DNA from: Ryuthela nishihirai
Lineage: Eukaryota > Arthropoda > Arachnida > Araneae > Heptathelidae
Direction of reading: 5' to 3'
Length of the DNA: 64,000 bases
Assembly: GCA_038380435.1 (NCBI GenBank)
Contig: JAWZYU010000013.1
Span: 67,660,446 to 67,724,445 of the forward strand
Below, piece after piece: positions 11,715-23,765 of the stretch (position 1 is its first letter; every line of letters starts with the position of its first letter). The notes beneath the pieces are model-generated. The model was not told the origin of the DNA. It did not search any database and worked only from the letters and a program-made list of their open reading frames with translations. The translations under genes were made by a program, and so were the position numbers.

Positions 11715-12530
11715 ATAAATTTACAAGAAATCAAAATATAATTTATTCGTAAGTTAATTTATAAGAAATAAAAAAAATCATATATTCGTAAGTTAATTAA
11801 TAAGGAATAAAAAAATTTGTAAGTTGATTAATAAGGAATAAAAAAATTCGTAGGTTAATTTATAATGGTCGGTTATTCCTTCTTTACAGAGATCATATAT
11901 CGTTAAGCATTGCAATCACATAGTACTGTTGACGTAATGGGTAAACGCGTTGAGGGACGTGGGTTCGAGACGAGCTGTGGAAAATAGTTTTTTTTTTAAA
12001 TATAGTACGTGTGTTAGACACAGTGCTGCAGTTAGCTGGACTTGGAATATTTCGGGATTTTGTGGCACAAAGGTGATAACATATTTTAAAATGGCGGACG
12101 TCATTGTCGCCATTTTGTCGGTGACGTCATCCAAGATGGCCGTCGTGGGACTTAGAGAAATTTCGAGAAGGGTTGGCCGTCCAAAGGGGGTGGAACTTTT
12201 GATAAGTATTCAATAAAAAAGGGCGCATAATAATAAGGACTTTCTAATGAGGGGCTAAAACTTTTGATAAGTGTTTAATTAATAAGGAATAAAAAATTAA
12301 TACAAGAAATAAAAATGTAATTTATTCGTAAGTTAATTTATAAGAAATAAAAGAAAATCATTTATGAATAATTTATTCCCAGGTAAATGTGATTTATATA
12401 TATATATAATTTATTTGTAAGTAAATTAATAGGGAATAAAAATAAATACAAGAAATAAAAATATAATTTATTTAAGTTAATTTATAAGAAATAAAAAATT
12501 CGTAGGTTAATTTATACATACATACAATAC
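11715..12530. repeat. AT-rich minisatellite in two blocks
   Basis: Units of about 35 bp built on GTAAGTTAATTTATAAGAAATAAA / GTTAATTAATAAGGAATAAA occur at 11715-11870 and again at 12270-12530, with many indels. The two blocks flank a 400-bp segment with tRNA-like and YY1-like motifs, as though that segment inserted into the array. Confidence 0.8.
11905..12225 (+). mobile_element. Possible tRNA-derived SINE with YY1/CRE-like motifs
   Basis: GACGTAATGGGTAAACGCG followed by GGGTTCGAGACGA (11961-11973) resembles RNA polymerase III A and B boxes, but the spacing is shorter than in a normal tRNA. After a T-run comes AAAATGGCGGACGTCA (from 12088), GCCATTTTGTCG, then TGACGTCATCCAAGATGGCC (12122-12141). 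These combine YY1-like AAGATGGC sites and CREB-like TGACGTCA sites. It sits between the two AT-rich minisatellite blocks. A SINE is inference from the box-like motifs. Confidence 0.4.
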
Positions 12531-12534
12531 ATAC

Positions 12535-14345
12535 AAAATCTTCATGCAGCCATGAACTACGGAGGTCCAACCAGACTGTGTAATTTTGCTCTCCAGACGT
12601 GTCTCTTATGAGCTACAGCTGCTGTATTTGGCCAATCTAGGCGAATTCTAGCAAGGTCCTGTTTGACATTGTCTGCCCATCGCATTCTAGGTCTCTCCCT
12701 TTTTCTGATACCCTTAGGAACACTGTTCGTAATCCTCTTTGGCAATCTACAGCTATGCATACGAGCAACATGGCCAAACCAACGTAGTCTCTCTCTGCAC
12801 AATATGCTGCTCAAAGTCAAACCACGTTATTCCCAAGATACTGCGTAAGCATCTAGAATCAAAGGCATCAAGTTTCTTATTATCCTGCTTACAAAGGGTC
12901 CAAGTTTCACTACCATAAGTAACCTTAGAAAGAACCAAACTATTGTACAGCCTAATTTTAGTCTTTAGGTGTATACGCCTATTTTTCTATACTCTCCATA
13001 GATTCTTAAAAATCCCAGCGGCATTCCCTATTCTTCTATTTATCTCTTGCCAAATATCACCAGTATCTATTACATAGCTTCCAAGATAATTAAATTGATA
13101 CACTTTCTCAAGAGTGCAGCTATTCAGAGCAACTGAAGCACCATCTACCTGACCAATTTTCATCCCGTTATGTTTTTCTCTGTTTATTACCAAACCTACT
13201 TTAATACCAGTCTCATCAATAGCTCTAGTGAATGAATTCATCTCATCAACATCAGTAGCCAACAGGGAAAAATCATCTGCATAATCTAAATCAGAAATTG
13301 TGAAATATCTAGACTATTTAAGGCCAAAATCTTTCCCTTACAAAGAATTTCGCATTACATAATCAATAACTAAACTAAAGAGAAAAGGAGACAAAATGCA
13401 CCCTTGTCTAACTCCACTAGTAATGCTAAACCAATCGCTGCAAGACGTACCAACTCTCATACACGACTCAGTGTTATTATAGAGAGATTTCATTACACTA
13501 ACTAACTTATCAGGTATTCCATATGATCTTACAATCAACCGAGATTAATTATTATGTCGATCAACAGAGACAAAAGCCTTTTTGAAATCTATAAGGCTAG
13601 TGACCACAGGTTTCCGAAACCTCTCAAGAATTTACCTAAGTGAAAATATTTGATCAATACATCCCCTACCACTTATGAATCCACACTCTTCATCACCCAA
13701 TTGTCCATTAATCAAATTCTTAATTCTATTAAGTATAATCATACGAAAAACTTTACCTGGAACAGAAAGTAAACTAATTCCCCTATAATTATCACGAGAA
13801 CTGCGATCACCTTTTTTAAAAATTGGGACAATGGTAGCTCTGGTAAAATCCTTAGGAACAACACCTTTTTCATAAAAAAATATTCAAAATTTCAGTCAGC
13901 CATGTGACAATACAGATGTTCCCAACTCTAAGCATTTCAGTGGTGATTTTGTCCACCCCTGGTGATTTATGCAGTTTTTATTTGGAGATAGCCAATGCGA
14001 CTTTGGAATGTGATGAAGAGCCATTATAAAAGCCAGTAATGCATCTATCCTAATTACAAACAGTGAGAATAGAAATAATCACATTATTTAGAACATCTCT
14101 GAAATTCTCAGCCCATTTAGCCATCCCAGAATCCTCACCATCAACCACCTTGCCATATTTATCCCTCAATCCCTGTGTACCTCTTTGTTTCTTCCCACAT
14201 AAAATATTAACAATCCGGTACAACCCCCTGCTGTTGTGCTGTCTAACTGCTTCCTCTGCTTTGTCAGCCAGGCTATCAAGCCAAATATTCTTATCAGCTG
14301 TTCACTGATCCTTTACGTGTTTATTAAGCTTCTGTTAGGGCTAGC
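12535..14345 (-). pseudogene. LINE copy L2, 5'-truncated reverse transcriptase
   Basis: A minus-strand copy from the 3' end (GCAGCCATGAACTACGGAGG at 12547) to about the linker between endonuclease and reverse transcriptase. Recognisable parts: WFGHVARM (~12780), SETWTLCKQDN (~12900), YADD (DLDYADDFS, ~13270), ITSGVRQGCILSPFLFSLV (~13400) and the RT fingers region (~13800). There are many stops and shifts, and a deletion near 12815 removes the DEVRQRS segment. It differs from L1 and L3 at many sites and resembles the copy at 57-59 kb, so it belongs to another subfamily. The 3' flank is TACA-rich rather than ATC-rich. Confidence 0.88.
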
Positions 14346-14534
14346 ATGGTGTTGACCAGCTAAATATATGCTTAGGAACTGTAACATAGTTTAGTAACAT
14401 AGTCACTTTCGTTTTAACCATTTTGAAACTTTTTTGATCAATTATTTTAACTGCTATTTCATGTACATACATATTCATTTTATACTCGGCGTAGCTGCTT
14501 ATGTACAAAGAGTAATATATATATATTCATTTCT

Positions 14535-14866
14535 TAACATGTCCCGCCTGAGCCAGTGTTGAGATTTCTTTGCGCAAAACTCCCCACCCTGCCCTCGGTC
14601 AGTAGGGGACACCGAGAGTGTTGTAAACGCCGCCGTCCGTTGAATAGGACGTTAAGCAGTGGCCCCATGTACGGGAGAGACATACCCTGTGCATGTTAAA
14701 GAAAACGCTGGATGGACTTGACGGGAGGCAACCAACTGTCTCCCAACACCCAGTGGTCCCCCTTCCCTCAACGTTCTGTGAGCCCTCTGGGTCCTTGTGA
14801 CCTGGCCATTTAGCCCATTGTGTGTAAAAAAGTGCCGTTCAAAGGTTAAGCAACCCAACCCGTTTC
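14535..14866 (+). mobile_element. SINE-A copy (tRNA-derived), head missing
   Basis: It shares the conserved body of the SINE-A family: GTTGAGATTT, CCCTCGGTCAGTAGGGGACA, CCGCCGTCCGTTG, GGACGTTAAGCAGTGGCC, CATACCCTGTGCATGTTAAA, GACGGGAGGC, and the end ACCTGGCCATTTAGCCCA...AAGCAACCCAACCC. The tRNA head is reduced to CCCGCCTGAGCC. Confidence 0.85.
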
Positions 14867-14869
14867 TTA

Positions 14870-16885
14870 ACGTAATAATTTCGATGGAATTGGTTTACTT
14901 AATGAATGAGAGAAAGGCGCTCCCACAAAACCTTAGAATAGGAAAGATGTCCCACGAAAGACTGAAAAGTAACACAACTTAATTTAGGAGAGAAATTACT
15001 TGAGGTAACACTACTTTCCCCAAGACTATTTAATCACGCAGAGAAACTGTTTTTGCTTTAGTTTCCGATATCTTAGGTATAAAAATCTACTTTTACGGTT
15101 TGTACACATAATTGCATTTGCCATACCTAACAAGCAATATTTGACATTTCATGGGTAAAAATTATCTCCTGATTTGTTTCAACAAATGAACAGTTGTAAA
15201 TACGTTTTGAAAAATTGCATGCGGACAAATAAAAAAGTCTCCGTCGCAATCTTAATTGATAAACCCTAGTGAAATATATAAATATTCAACAGTTTCATTC
15301 CCGAAGCATTACACTGCTAATTAAGATAATTATTACATTACAAATATTAATATTTGTCTTTTCGAACCGAATAAATATTATAAGTTTGCACAAATATTTT
15401 ATATGAAATAAAAACTTTTATTTTATCTAACAATTAAATACGAGACTTAACATACCTAATTTATATAAAATATTTTATGAATTCGAAATTAACGTTAATT
15501 CTATCATAGAAAAAACCCCCCAGTAAATTCGTTAGTATTACAATAATGGTTATCAAATTACCAATAGCAACATATTAAAAAAATAAATAAAAGAACCCTT
15601 CTTTTTAAATTAATGACACACATATTAACAAATAGTTATTACTTTGAACGGAAGCTCAAATATAGTTCATGAATTCATTTGAACTATGTGCTATGTGTGA
15701 ATAGCCTTGATACCAAAACAATATTCAATTGGAAGGGACGTCTCTGATAAACTGTAAATTAAAACAATGATTAGAACAGGAATGGTCCAAAAAATGACAT
15801 GTAGGTACGAACCTGACAGAGACATTAAATTCTCTGTTGGAGCAAAATTTGATTTTCGAGTTGGAAAATTTTCGATTTCTCCCCTCCCCCAACCATAGTC
15901 CTTCGCTACGCCCCTGAAACTAATATTTAAAAACTAAAATACAATTTTCAATACAACTTCTCAAATATTTCTACATTCCCCGTTTATTATTGTTGAGCCT
16001 CTTCCACACTCCATAGATCTCATATTTGCCTGGCGCGTAGCCACAAACGACTCTTACTGTAGACTAAGTCGCGTTGAGTTGTTAAATTGCTTAACGCGGA
16101 CTCGTGTAACCGCGGTTTCCTTTACTTTTTTGTGTAGCAAAACACCGTTAAATCTTTTAAAATTGTAAATGAAGGTAAATACGCGCAAATATTTGGTGTA
16201 TCGGTCTGCTCGGTTATTGTGATTTATAAAGAAATATTTACAAAACTTCACAATTTTTACAGTCATAATTCTGAATAGCTCCGTCGAAGAGGCAACGCAT
16301 CCAGCTTTTCGTTTCGTTTGATTCCTTTTGTGAATATCTTTTATCGACGTTAAAACCACAAAAACCAGAAAATCTAAGTAATTGCTTGTATTATTAGCAG
16401 CACTAGTTGCTATTCTGTGTATATGCCGTAAGGCGAGATTATGTTACAAGTATTACACAACGAGGACAAGGAAAACGAAATATGCTATATTCTTTCCTTA
16501 TCAAGAAAAAAAAATGTGAAAATAACTAATTGATTATATATGTATATATTTATGTAATTTTTATGTTGATTTTAATAAAAGCTGGGAATCGTAATTATTT
16601 ATGTAATTATATAAATTCTAATAAAAACTTTGAATCGTAATTATTCATGCATTTAGGTAAATTTTAACAAGAACTGTGAATTAATATTATTTTTGTTGAA
16701 ATGAAACATCCATTGTAACGTAAAGGAAAAAAGGAGCCAAAAATATCAATAAGGAATGCAAAAAACAAGCAAACAAAATAATAAATAAAATAAACCGAGT
16801 AAAACGGAAATACTTTTAACGCTCGTGCTACCCATAACGAGTCTCCCGTGTTAAACGAGGGTTACTTGTATAGGAATTAGTTTTT
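14870..16885. other. AT-rich DNA, no gene recognised
   Basis: About 2 kb without an interpretable gene. A 101-codon open frame at 16054-16359 (minus) has no domain I know. GTTAAACGAGGGTTACTTG near 16850 looks like one end of a pogo/Tigger element, but I could not place the other end. Confidence 0.5.
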
Positions 16886-16891
16886 TAGTTA

Positions 16892-18267
16892 CAGTACTGT
16901 GCAAATTAGTTGGGACAATAGGAAAATGCTGTAGCAAAGACACAACTAAAATATTTATTTGTTTAATAGTGTACATAGTTAATAGTTAATGTGACCCCCC
17001 TTAGCTTTCATTACTTCTTTCACCCTCTCAACCATTGATACCACTAGCTTTCCACACATCTTCACTTCAGGGTCATGGTACCACACTTTCATGACACTTT
17101 CTATCATTTTGGTATTTCCATCTTAGATATGCGCGCTTTAATAATGGTCCACAAATTTTCAATGGGGTTTAGATCGGGTGAATTTCCTGGCCACTCCAAT
17201 ACCTTCAAATGTTGCTGGGTAAAGAAGCTCTTAGCAAGCTTAGAATTGTGGCATGGAGCCAGATCCTGTTGAAATACACCATCGCCGTTAGGAAACAGCT
17301 TCTGCAGTGTTGGGACCATTTTCGTCTCCAGAACGCCTATGTACTTTTTGCTGTCCATCATTCCTTCAACGGGGTGAAGCGTCTGTGGCCCGGAAGCTGT
17401 TAAACATCCCCAAACATGACCTTGGGTGGGTGTTTGGGGGATTGCTGGATGTGGCCCGATCGAAGAGGTTCTCCAGGCGAGTTGCGGACGAAATTTGACC
17501 TGTAGCCATGCACCTCAAAGTAGGTTTCGTTGGGAAATATCACTTTCTCCCAATTCTCCATGGTCCAGTCGTGATGTTTCTTTGCCCAGGATAGCCGTTT
17601 TTGTTTCATAGTGGGTATCAAAAGCTGCTTTTTGGAGGGGCGTTGAGCCCAGCGGCCACACTCTAGAAGGCGACGACGTACAGTGGAAGCTTCTATATTA
17701 ACTCCATGAGACGCAATCTCCCTTTTGATGTCTCCACTGGTCTTCTTCGGGTCTATGATAGTAATTCTTCGAATTATACTATCATCTCCAGAGGTGGTTT
17801 TTCTTTTTCTTCCCCAATGTCATTTACGGGACGTGTCCACGGACCCTGTCTCCTTATGCAGCTTCATGATCCGTGAAACGCTGGATTTTCCAACGCCAAC
17901 TGCTTTTGCTATCTGCCTAGCAGTAACTGAAGAGTTTTTGCCTAAAGCGCTTATTTTAGCTCGTTTACGAGGCGTGATGTCCATGATGTATTTAATAAAA
18001 AAAGTTTCCAATGAAAATTGTGAACTACTTACATAATCATGTCCTCAGCCTATGAAATATCAATTCCGACTAAAGTGGAAATGTAAATAATAGCAGAGTA
18101 ACACAACAGACAATTCTAGACTTGCAGATATCGCTCTGCTGCAAGTCTAGACTTGCACGTGTCCATTCAGAAGGTTACGAACAAGTTTAGACTTGCAGTA
18201 GTTTAGACTCTGCAGCGGAAGGGACTTAGCGTTCCTTTGCTTGTCCCAACTAATTCGCACAGTACTG
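16892..18267 (-). mobile_element. Complete Tc1-like element with inverted repeats
   Basis: The left end CAGTACTGTGCAAATTAGTT and the right end (read inward) CAGTACTGTGCGAATTAGTT match over about 27 bp with one difference. Both are flanked by TA (16890-16891 and 18268-18269), the Tc1/mariner target duplication. The element is 1,376 bp and its transposase runs on the minus strand. Near the right end, repeated TAGACTTGCA motifs (18114-18200) include the 18-bp palindrome TGCAAGTCTAGACTTGCA at 18140-18157, possible transposase sites. Confidence 0.96.
17104..17984 (-). pseudogene. Inactive Tc1 transposase (DD34E)
   Basis: The first in-frame ATG is at 17984 (MDITPRKRAKISALG). An N-terminal paired-type helix-turn-helix follows (TARQIAKAVGVGKSSVSRIM), then a GRKRKTT basic hook. 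Catalytic motifs: FPNETYFEVHG, where the usual Asp is Asn; FQQDLAPCH with the second Asp; and NSPDLNPIENLW with the Glu. Exactly 34 residues separate the last two, which defines DD34E. Damage: an in-frame TGA near 17820, a one-base deletion near 17420 shifting the frame, and the Asp-to-Asn change. The transposase is dead, although the termini look fresh. Confidence 0.95.
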
Positions 18268-18519
18268 TAACATCTTAAACTTGCGTTTTGAAACGAGCAA
18301 GTAAATAACATTATTTTATTACATTAGTGAATAAATAATTGCAATTAATTTATTTTGCTCTTTTTAGGTAAGTAATAAATGTTCAGTTTGTTTACAAATC
18401 TGCGTCATTATTACATTAAATTTGTTACATTGTTTATATTATAAAACTAGAAATCAGTCAGTATTTTCGGCACCACTTGATTTTCAGCTGGTCACTCCAA
18501 CCCTAATTTTACTTTGAAT

Positions 18520-18965
18520 GCGTCACCGGATCTGAAAATTCCTCTTATTTCTGAGTTCTACTGCCCGAAATAGCCCTCTTCACCAATGTTTAGTTATCCA
18601 GCACCGATATGTATCGAATTTGACCCGAAGGGCCCATTACATCAAACATTTGGCATAATTTCCGAGATCTATGACTCAAATTACCCCCAGGAAACAATTT
18701 TTAGCCATCTAGCACCAACAGATCTAAATTTGACCTTTGGCCTCAAAGGACCTACCGGATCCAAAATTTCGTAACCTTCTCGTTCAACAACATGAAGCAC
18801 TCTCAGACACCAATTTTCACTTTTCTAGAACTCGTAGATCATGGTTTAACTTCTATGTGACTTCTATTTGACGTTGAAGGACAAGGTCGAAGGTCAAATG
18901 TCGGAATTTCCCCCGAAATCTACGATCCCCCCGGATGCACTAGGTGCAGATTTTCAGAGTTCTAC
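18520..18965. repeat. Old tandem repeat, ~115-bp units
   Basis: Degenerate units start near 18535, 18645, 18760 and 18903. Each has a GGATC-(T/C)-(G/A)AAATT-TC start, a GAGNTCTAC-like segment, and then ATTTTTAG(C)TATCTAGCACC and GATCTAAATTTGACC(TTT). Divergence between units is high. The 62-codon open frame at 18586-18774 is probably incidental. Confidence 0.6.
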
Positions 18966-19857
18966 CTTTTCTTCTTCATAGTTAGAATTAATGTGATCCC
19001 GTCAAATCAATAACTCACAATCGTCAATATACATTTGATGTGATTAAACTCCACACATGAATAGTTCATCTATAATTTTGAGCTATTTGGTCATCACGAT
19101 ACCACCATAAAATACTTTAAAGACTTATTACATATTTTGGCACACTGCCTTGTCATCCCTGGTTTAAAATATCAAAAGCATAATGCTTCTCAACAGAAAG
19201 TTATAGTTTCACAAAAAATTATTTATTTTTTAAAAGTAATTAAATTATTAAGATGCTAAAAATGATAACAGGAACAGCTCCAGAATACGACGAATCTGGT
19301 TACTAACAAAATTTAAACTTATCGAACAGTAATCTGACGATTGGAGAAATGATCAAAGCGGATCAAAAGCGTGACGTCAATGGTTACACTGGACATTATT
19401 TGCTATAAACTGAATTAAACTTCGAAATGTTTTGAAGAGTCTCCATAAGCAACGATTTTAGGGAACTAACAACCTATCTCAATATACTGAAGGGAAGACA
19501 ATCTTAAAATACAATATTACGTTTATGTAAAGGAAATTTAAAATGGAAAATGAACTCTAGTAATGGGAGAGAGTTATTAATAATTAATTAGTGGTAAATA
19601 ACATTTTCTTATTAATTTAAAATAAATTATTATTGCAAAGTTTAATAAATAATTAAACATATAATGACTCGAAAAGGACGTGTAGTGCCTGCTTTGCATT
19701 CGTTAAGGATACGCTACTGAAAAAAAATTACAGTCAGAGTGCCTGTTATAGACAAATAATACTTTGAAAGGAAAATCCCGACAGAGGTGGTTTTACTAAG
19801 AAATCCCTTATTGCATCTATTGTTCAGTTATCAGGATGCGGCAATGTCTTAATGTAT
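18966..19857. other. Non-coding, nothing recognised
   Basis: AT-rich sequence. No open frame, terminal repeat or family similarity that I can support. Confidence 0.5.
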
Positions 19858-20740
19858 TAAGGATTCATGCCCGGCGAATTTGGGGGCCACGGTAATAAAT
19901 GGAATTCCTCATCATGTTTTAGGAACCATTCCTAAACCTTCTTCGCAGTGTGACATGGGGCATTGTCTTGTTGAAAGACGTCATCTCCGCCACAGAAATA
20001 CAATCGCCATAAAGGGATGTACTTGCTCAGCCATGATGCTCAGGTACGTGACAGCCGTCAGAGTTTGCTCTACTGGGATAATTAGTCCAAGTGTTCCCCA
20101 AGAAAATATTTCCTAGACCATCACGCGGATCCAGGCGGCTCCCTCCAGCCGCCTGGATCCGTCCTACAGTACATCCAGGTGAGAAGGCTTCCGTGGGTAA
20201 ACGTCGCACACGAGCTCATCTGCCCACATGGTGTAACAGAAAATGGGATTCGCCTGACCATGCTCTCTTCCAGTATTCTATGGTCCAATGTCGATGATTA
20301 CATGCCCACTGCAAGCGTTGACGACGGTGAATGGCTGTGAGCATAGACACACGAATGGGTCTGCAGCTGCGGAGACCCATATCCAAGAGCTTACGATGAA
20401 CTGTGTGTTCGTACACATTGGGCCCTTCGCCACAATTGAAATTATGGGCAATGTCAGCCACAGTAGCCCTCCTGTTGCTGCGGACAAGATGATATGGATG
20501 ACATTATGATATCAATGAGGCGTGGCAGGCCCACGTCTTATCGAGGCTCGAAGTGTCACCTGCTTCGGAGATGCTCTTACTAAGGCGTTTTGCCATAACG
20601 ATCTGGCCTTTGTCGAAATCAGATAAATCCTTTGTTTTTCTCATGTTGAGACGAAACGAAATACTGCTGTCTGCCAGAGCTCCGACCAAGGCATTATATA
20701 TAGCATTCGCGACCTTGGCACGTGACAATGATTAGTTGCA
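19858..20740 (-). pseudogene. Tc1-like transposase remnant, truncated
   Basis: On the minus strand the order is MRKTKDLSDFDKGQIVMAKR (helix-turn-helix, ~20640), RRATVADIAHNFNCGEGPN, RKLLDMGLRSCRP, RQRLQWACNHRHWT, and SGESHFLLHHVGR (first catalytic region). Another frame then gives FQQDNAPCHTAKK (second Asp, ~19945) and LLPWPPNSPGMNP. The copy ends there at about 19858, so the catalytic Glu is lost. Several shifts and stops. A palindromic insertion lies at 20128-20161. Confidence 0.88.
20128..20161. repeat. 14-bp inverted repeat inside the Tc1 remnant
   Basis: GGATCCAGGCGGCT and AGCCGCCTGGATCC are perfect complements separated by about 6 bp. In related Tc1 proteins the glycine-rich GGG segment follows directly here. 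In this copy the protein frame carries extra residues, so one arm is probably a templated inverted copy of the other. Confidence 0.8.
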
Positions 20741-20744
20741 CGCG

Positions 20745-21510
20745 CGCTTCTTTGCATAACGCAGAGGTAGTGTTAATGTATTGGCTGATAGGTGTATATG
20801 ACTGACAAGTACAAATGTAGTATGATAAAAACCATGTTTATTCATATATTATATATAAAAAGATATTTTTAAAAATACATTGAACATCTTAAACAGTAAA
20901 ATAATGTAAAATTCGTTTAAAGAACTTGCCTTTAATGACGATGATGAAGACCAATATGATGAAAATGAATGATCCTACCTAACCTCTACTTCAATGCTCA
21001 TGGCATTAAAACAGAGGTTAGGAAGTCAAATTGCTCGCTAATATCGACAAAAGCAGAAACATTAATTTGCAGCCTGGATAATTTATTCGTTGGCTGATGA
21101 AGTGGAATAGCTGGGAAAGTAATAAGTTATCCGAGCCAAAGAGGCTCTTTGAATAGTATACGTGGAGCTAACACCATTGTGGCAATTCGCGTTATTCACA
21201 TTAGGAGGAAGGTAATATTTCATGAACTCTATTGATTAGTATTGAGAATCAACAAAAAATCCGAAATTTGACTGCTGGGCAGATACGTAAAAAGCGATTG
21301 TTTGAGTCTTTGGTTAATTGGATTTTTAATGTACAGGGATTTTTTTTTTTACTTTAATTATCAACATTTGAAACTGAAGAGCACCAAAACAGTAAAAAAG
21401 GAGAAAATTGATTAAATAAAATAATGGAATCAATGGTTGATATTTGAATGTAAAAAGATCAGAAAGAGAATACAATAACAGAGATGGAAAGTTAACGACA
21501 GTACTTTTTA
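20745..21510. other. Non-coding, nothing recognised
   Basis: AT-rich sequence between the Tc1 remnant and a SINE. No open frame or repeat is assigned. Confidence 0.5.
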
Positions 21511-21511
21511 T

Positions 21512-21695
21512 GAATAAAAAATAGATAAATAAATATCCCCTCAAGCAGCTGCTTGCCACAGAGGTCTGACAGGAGCCTGTCAGTTTATATGCCAAAGTAG
21601 AAGATCTGAGAGGATGGCAGGACCTCAGCAGAGAAACGACACATACATCCATGTACATCCAGTGTAAACAGTTGTCGGCCTGATTTCCTTCAGAC
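21512..21695 (-). mobile_element. SINE-B copy, tRNA head lost
   Basis: Shares with 23958-24161 the segment from the 3' end (CCCCTCAAGCAGCTGCTTGC on the plus strand) through GAGGTCTGACAG.AGCCTGTC, TTTATATGCCA(A/T)AGTAGAAG and GAGAGGATGGCAGG(A/C)CCTCAG. It stops at ATCCATGTACATCC, before the tRNA-like region. A TAAATAAATA-type tail flanks the 3' end. Confidence 0.85.
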
Positions 21696-21964
21696 TTTGA
21701 GTGTTGAAACAAAAAAATAAAATAAAAATAAACCAAATTGTCACTAGGTGTTTTCCTGGAGATCATAAATTCGTGGAACCGGCTTAGGTCCCGATCATTA
21801 TTATAAAAGGTACCTAATGCAGTGTAGATATCGGGAATACGGCGAGCTGGATGGTGGCATAAATTGTAGACTGTACGATATGTACAACACATTTGTTATC
21901 ACTAATATTTACAAAAATACGAGATCGGCCTTTCACTAAGATCAAAAAATCACACTAAGGATCA

Positions 21965-22760
21965 CACATCAAAATTTCAAATGTCTGCCATACGCAGATC
22001 ACTTGTAACATTCGTTAAAGTTTTGACGCTCCTATATTTATTGATCTCTAACGATATATTTTAAAATTACATAAATATTAGCAAAATGCTAATTATATCA
22101 TTTCACTAGAACCAATCCAACAAAAAAGTTTTTTCTAATAACTTTTAAAACAAAGAATTGCATTTACCACCCACCCTGGGCATAAGGGGTCAAATTATTG
22201 CTGCAAATGGAAACTTCATGACCTTTACGTTCCACCACCAAAATTTCATATTTCTAATTTAAATATATCATTGGTAATATTCGTCAAAATGTTTTGAATT
22301 TTCGAAAATTTCCAGTGTTAGATAACTCAGACATAGCTTTGGGTGATTCATAAAGTACAAATCGTAATAGTTCACCAATACCTATCCAACCCAAAAAGAA
22401 TTTTAATTTATCTCTAAAACAAACAATTATCTCTTAAAAGGAAAAAAAAATGCATCCCCCCTCTCTCTCTTTCTAAGTCTCATTATTGCAAATGGAAACT
22501 TCGTGACTTTCACATTTCACCATAAAAATTTCAAATTTCTACCTAAATTACATCGCTTGCAATATTCGTTTGCAATTATCGAATTTTAAAATGTTTCCGC
22601 CGTTAGAGAGCGCAATTATAGTTTTTCGGAGATTCGGAATGTGTTAATCGTAATATTTAAGCAATACCTATGCAACACAAAAAATAATTTTTGATTTATC
22701 TCGATAAACAAAAAGAAATCACAGAAGGACAGACAGATGATAAGCGAAACTATTGTCTCT
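21965..22760 (+). repeat. Repeat C, tandem ~300-bp units
   Basis: Two complete units (from ~22143 and ~22450) follow a partial one. Shared blocks are GCAAATGGAAACTTC.TGAC, CACCA.CAAAATTTC, TAATATTCGT, a CCG(T)TAGAG.GCGCAATTATAG block in later units, GATTCG.AAATG, TACCTATCCAACCCAAAAAG and AATTTATCTCTAAAACAAA. The last unit ends with GGACAGACAGATGATAAGCG. The same unit and end occur at 44.9, 46.1-50.2, 61.0 and 62.9 kb. Family not recognised; no coding frame. Confidence 0.8.
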
Positions 22761-22764
22761 TTCA

Positions 22765-23305
22765 TTTTGGAAACGTGATAAAAAAGAAATGGATGTGTGC
22801 TGTGTTAATTTCCTATTTCTTAAATTCAATGTTTTTCATTGCTAACGTTCATTTAGCCAACCTTTGTAAGTAAACGACTATATTCAAGTAGTCTGAGGAA
22901 CTATTGAATATTTTACTTATTAAAAAATTAATTAAAATTTAATTATTAATTAAATTTTCTGATTATTACCAAACGTTTATTAACCAAACGTCATTTACCG
23001 AATCATTAATGTATTTTAATTGGATTTTCAGTGATTGAATCAATTGTTTTAATCTTTTTCCCTGCCTGTTAATCGATATCCTGTGATTATACGATAGTGG
23101 CAATAAACATTTGCTCTCCGATAACAGCGCTTATCAAAAACTGAATATTGGGAACCCTAAATTTAACTTCCATCATTAGTATAACACTTCACGAAATTGT
23201 ATTTATGCTCGCCGAAAATTACCTTTTTAGTCTCTTATCGAAGTCCATAGGAGGGAGCAACTGAACTGGGCCAAACAACATCATGATTGGACCGATAATC
23301 AGTGA
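22765..23305. other. Non-coding, nothing recognised
   Basis: AT-rich, with no gene or repeat assigned. Confidence 0.5.
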
Positions 23306-23309
23306 AGCT

Positions 23310-23765
23310 CAGTGTTCTTAATTTCTTGAATCTAGATTCTGGTGAGAGAACTACTCAAGATGGATACTGATCCAGAGGGAACAAGAGACACGCTTCATCC
23401 ATGACACATCGTCGAGAGAGACGTTTTGAGAGGACATTATTATGGTCTAGGCAGGCATTTCACTGGGTGGTGGCACGTAGTTCATACCAGCAAGATGGCA
23501 CTTCAGAGGTATATAAATGAGGTCCGTGAAATCCGTTTGCAACCTTATGGAAAGGCAGTAGGCATTAATTCATTTGGCAGGATGTTAATGCCCGTTCTCA
23601 TAGATCATAACTGGTCCATCAATATCTGGAGGTGAACATCATCAGCCATATGGAGTGGACAGAATATTCTCCGGACCTGAATAACATAGAGCAGAGTCTA
23701 CAAGAGTTCTGACAATAGACACTACTTCTTCCAAATATGGACTCCGCGAGAATGAAAGGATCCGA
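23310..23765 (+). pseudogene. Tc1-like transposase remnant
   Basis: Plus-strand fragments in several frames: SRFNLDSGE-like start (~23325), HRRERRFER, a HFTGW region (~23460), RYINEVREIRLQPYGKAVG (~23505), WQDVNARSHRS (second catalytic region, ~23580), and MEWTEYSPDLNNIEQSL (third catalytic Glu region, ~23655). This order matches Tc1-type DDE proteins. The helix-turn-helix half is missing and stops are frequent. Confidence 0.8.

Noticed and set aside
16054..16359. 101-codon open frame on the minus strand
   Set aside because: No domain, no coding signature I can defend, in an AT-rich non-coding region.
16845..16880. pogo/Tigger-like terminal sequence GTTAAACGAGGGTTAC
   Set aside because: No left terminus found upstream, so an element cannot be delimited.
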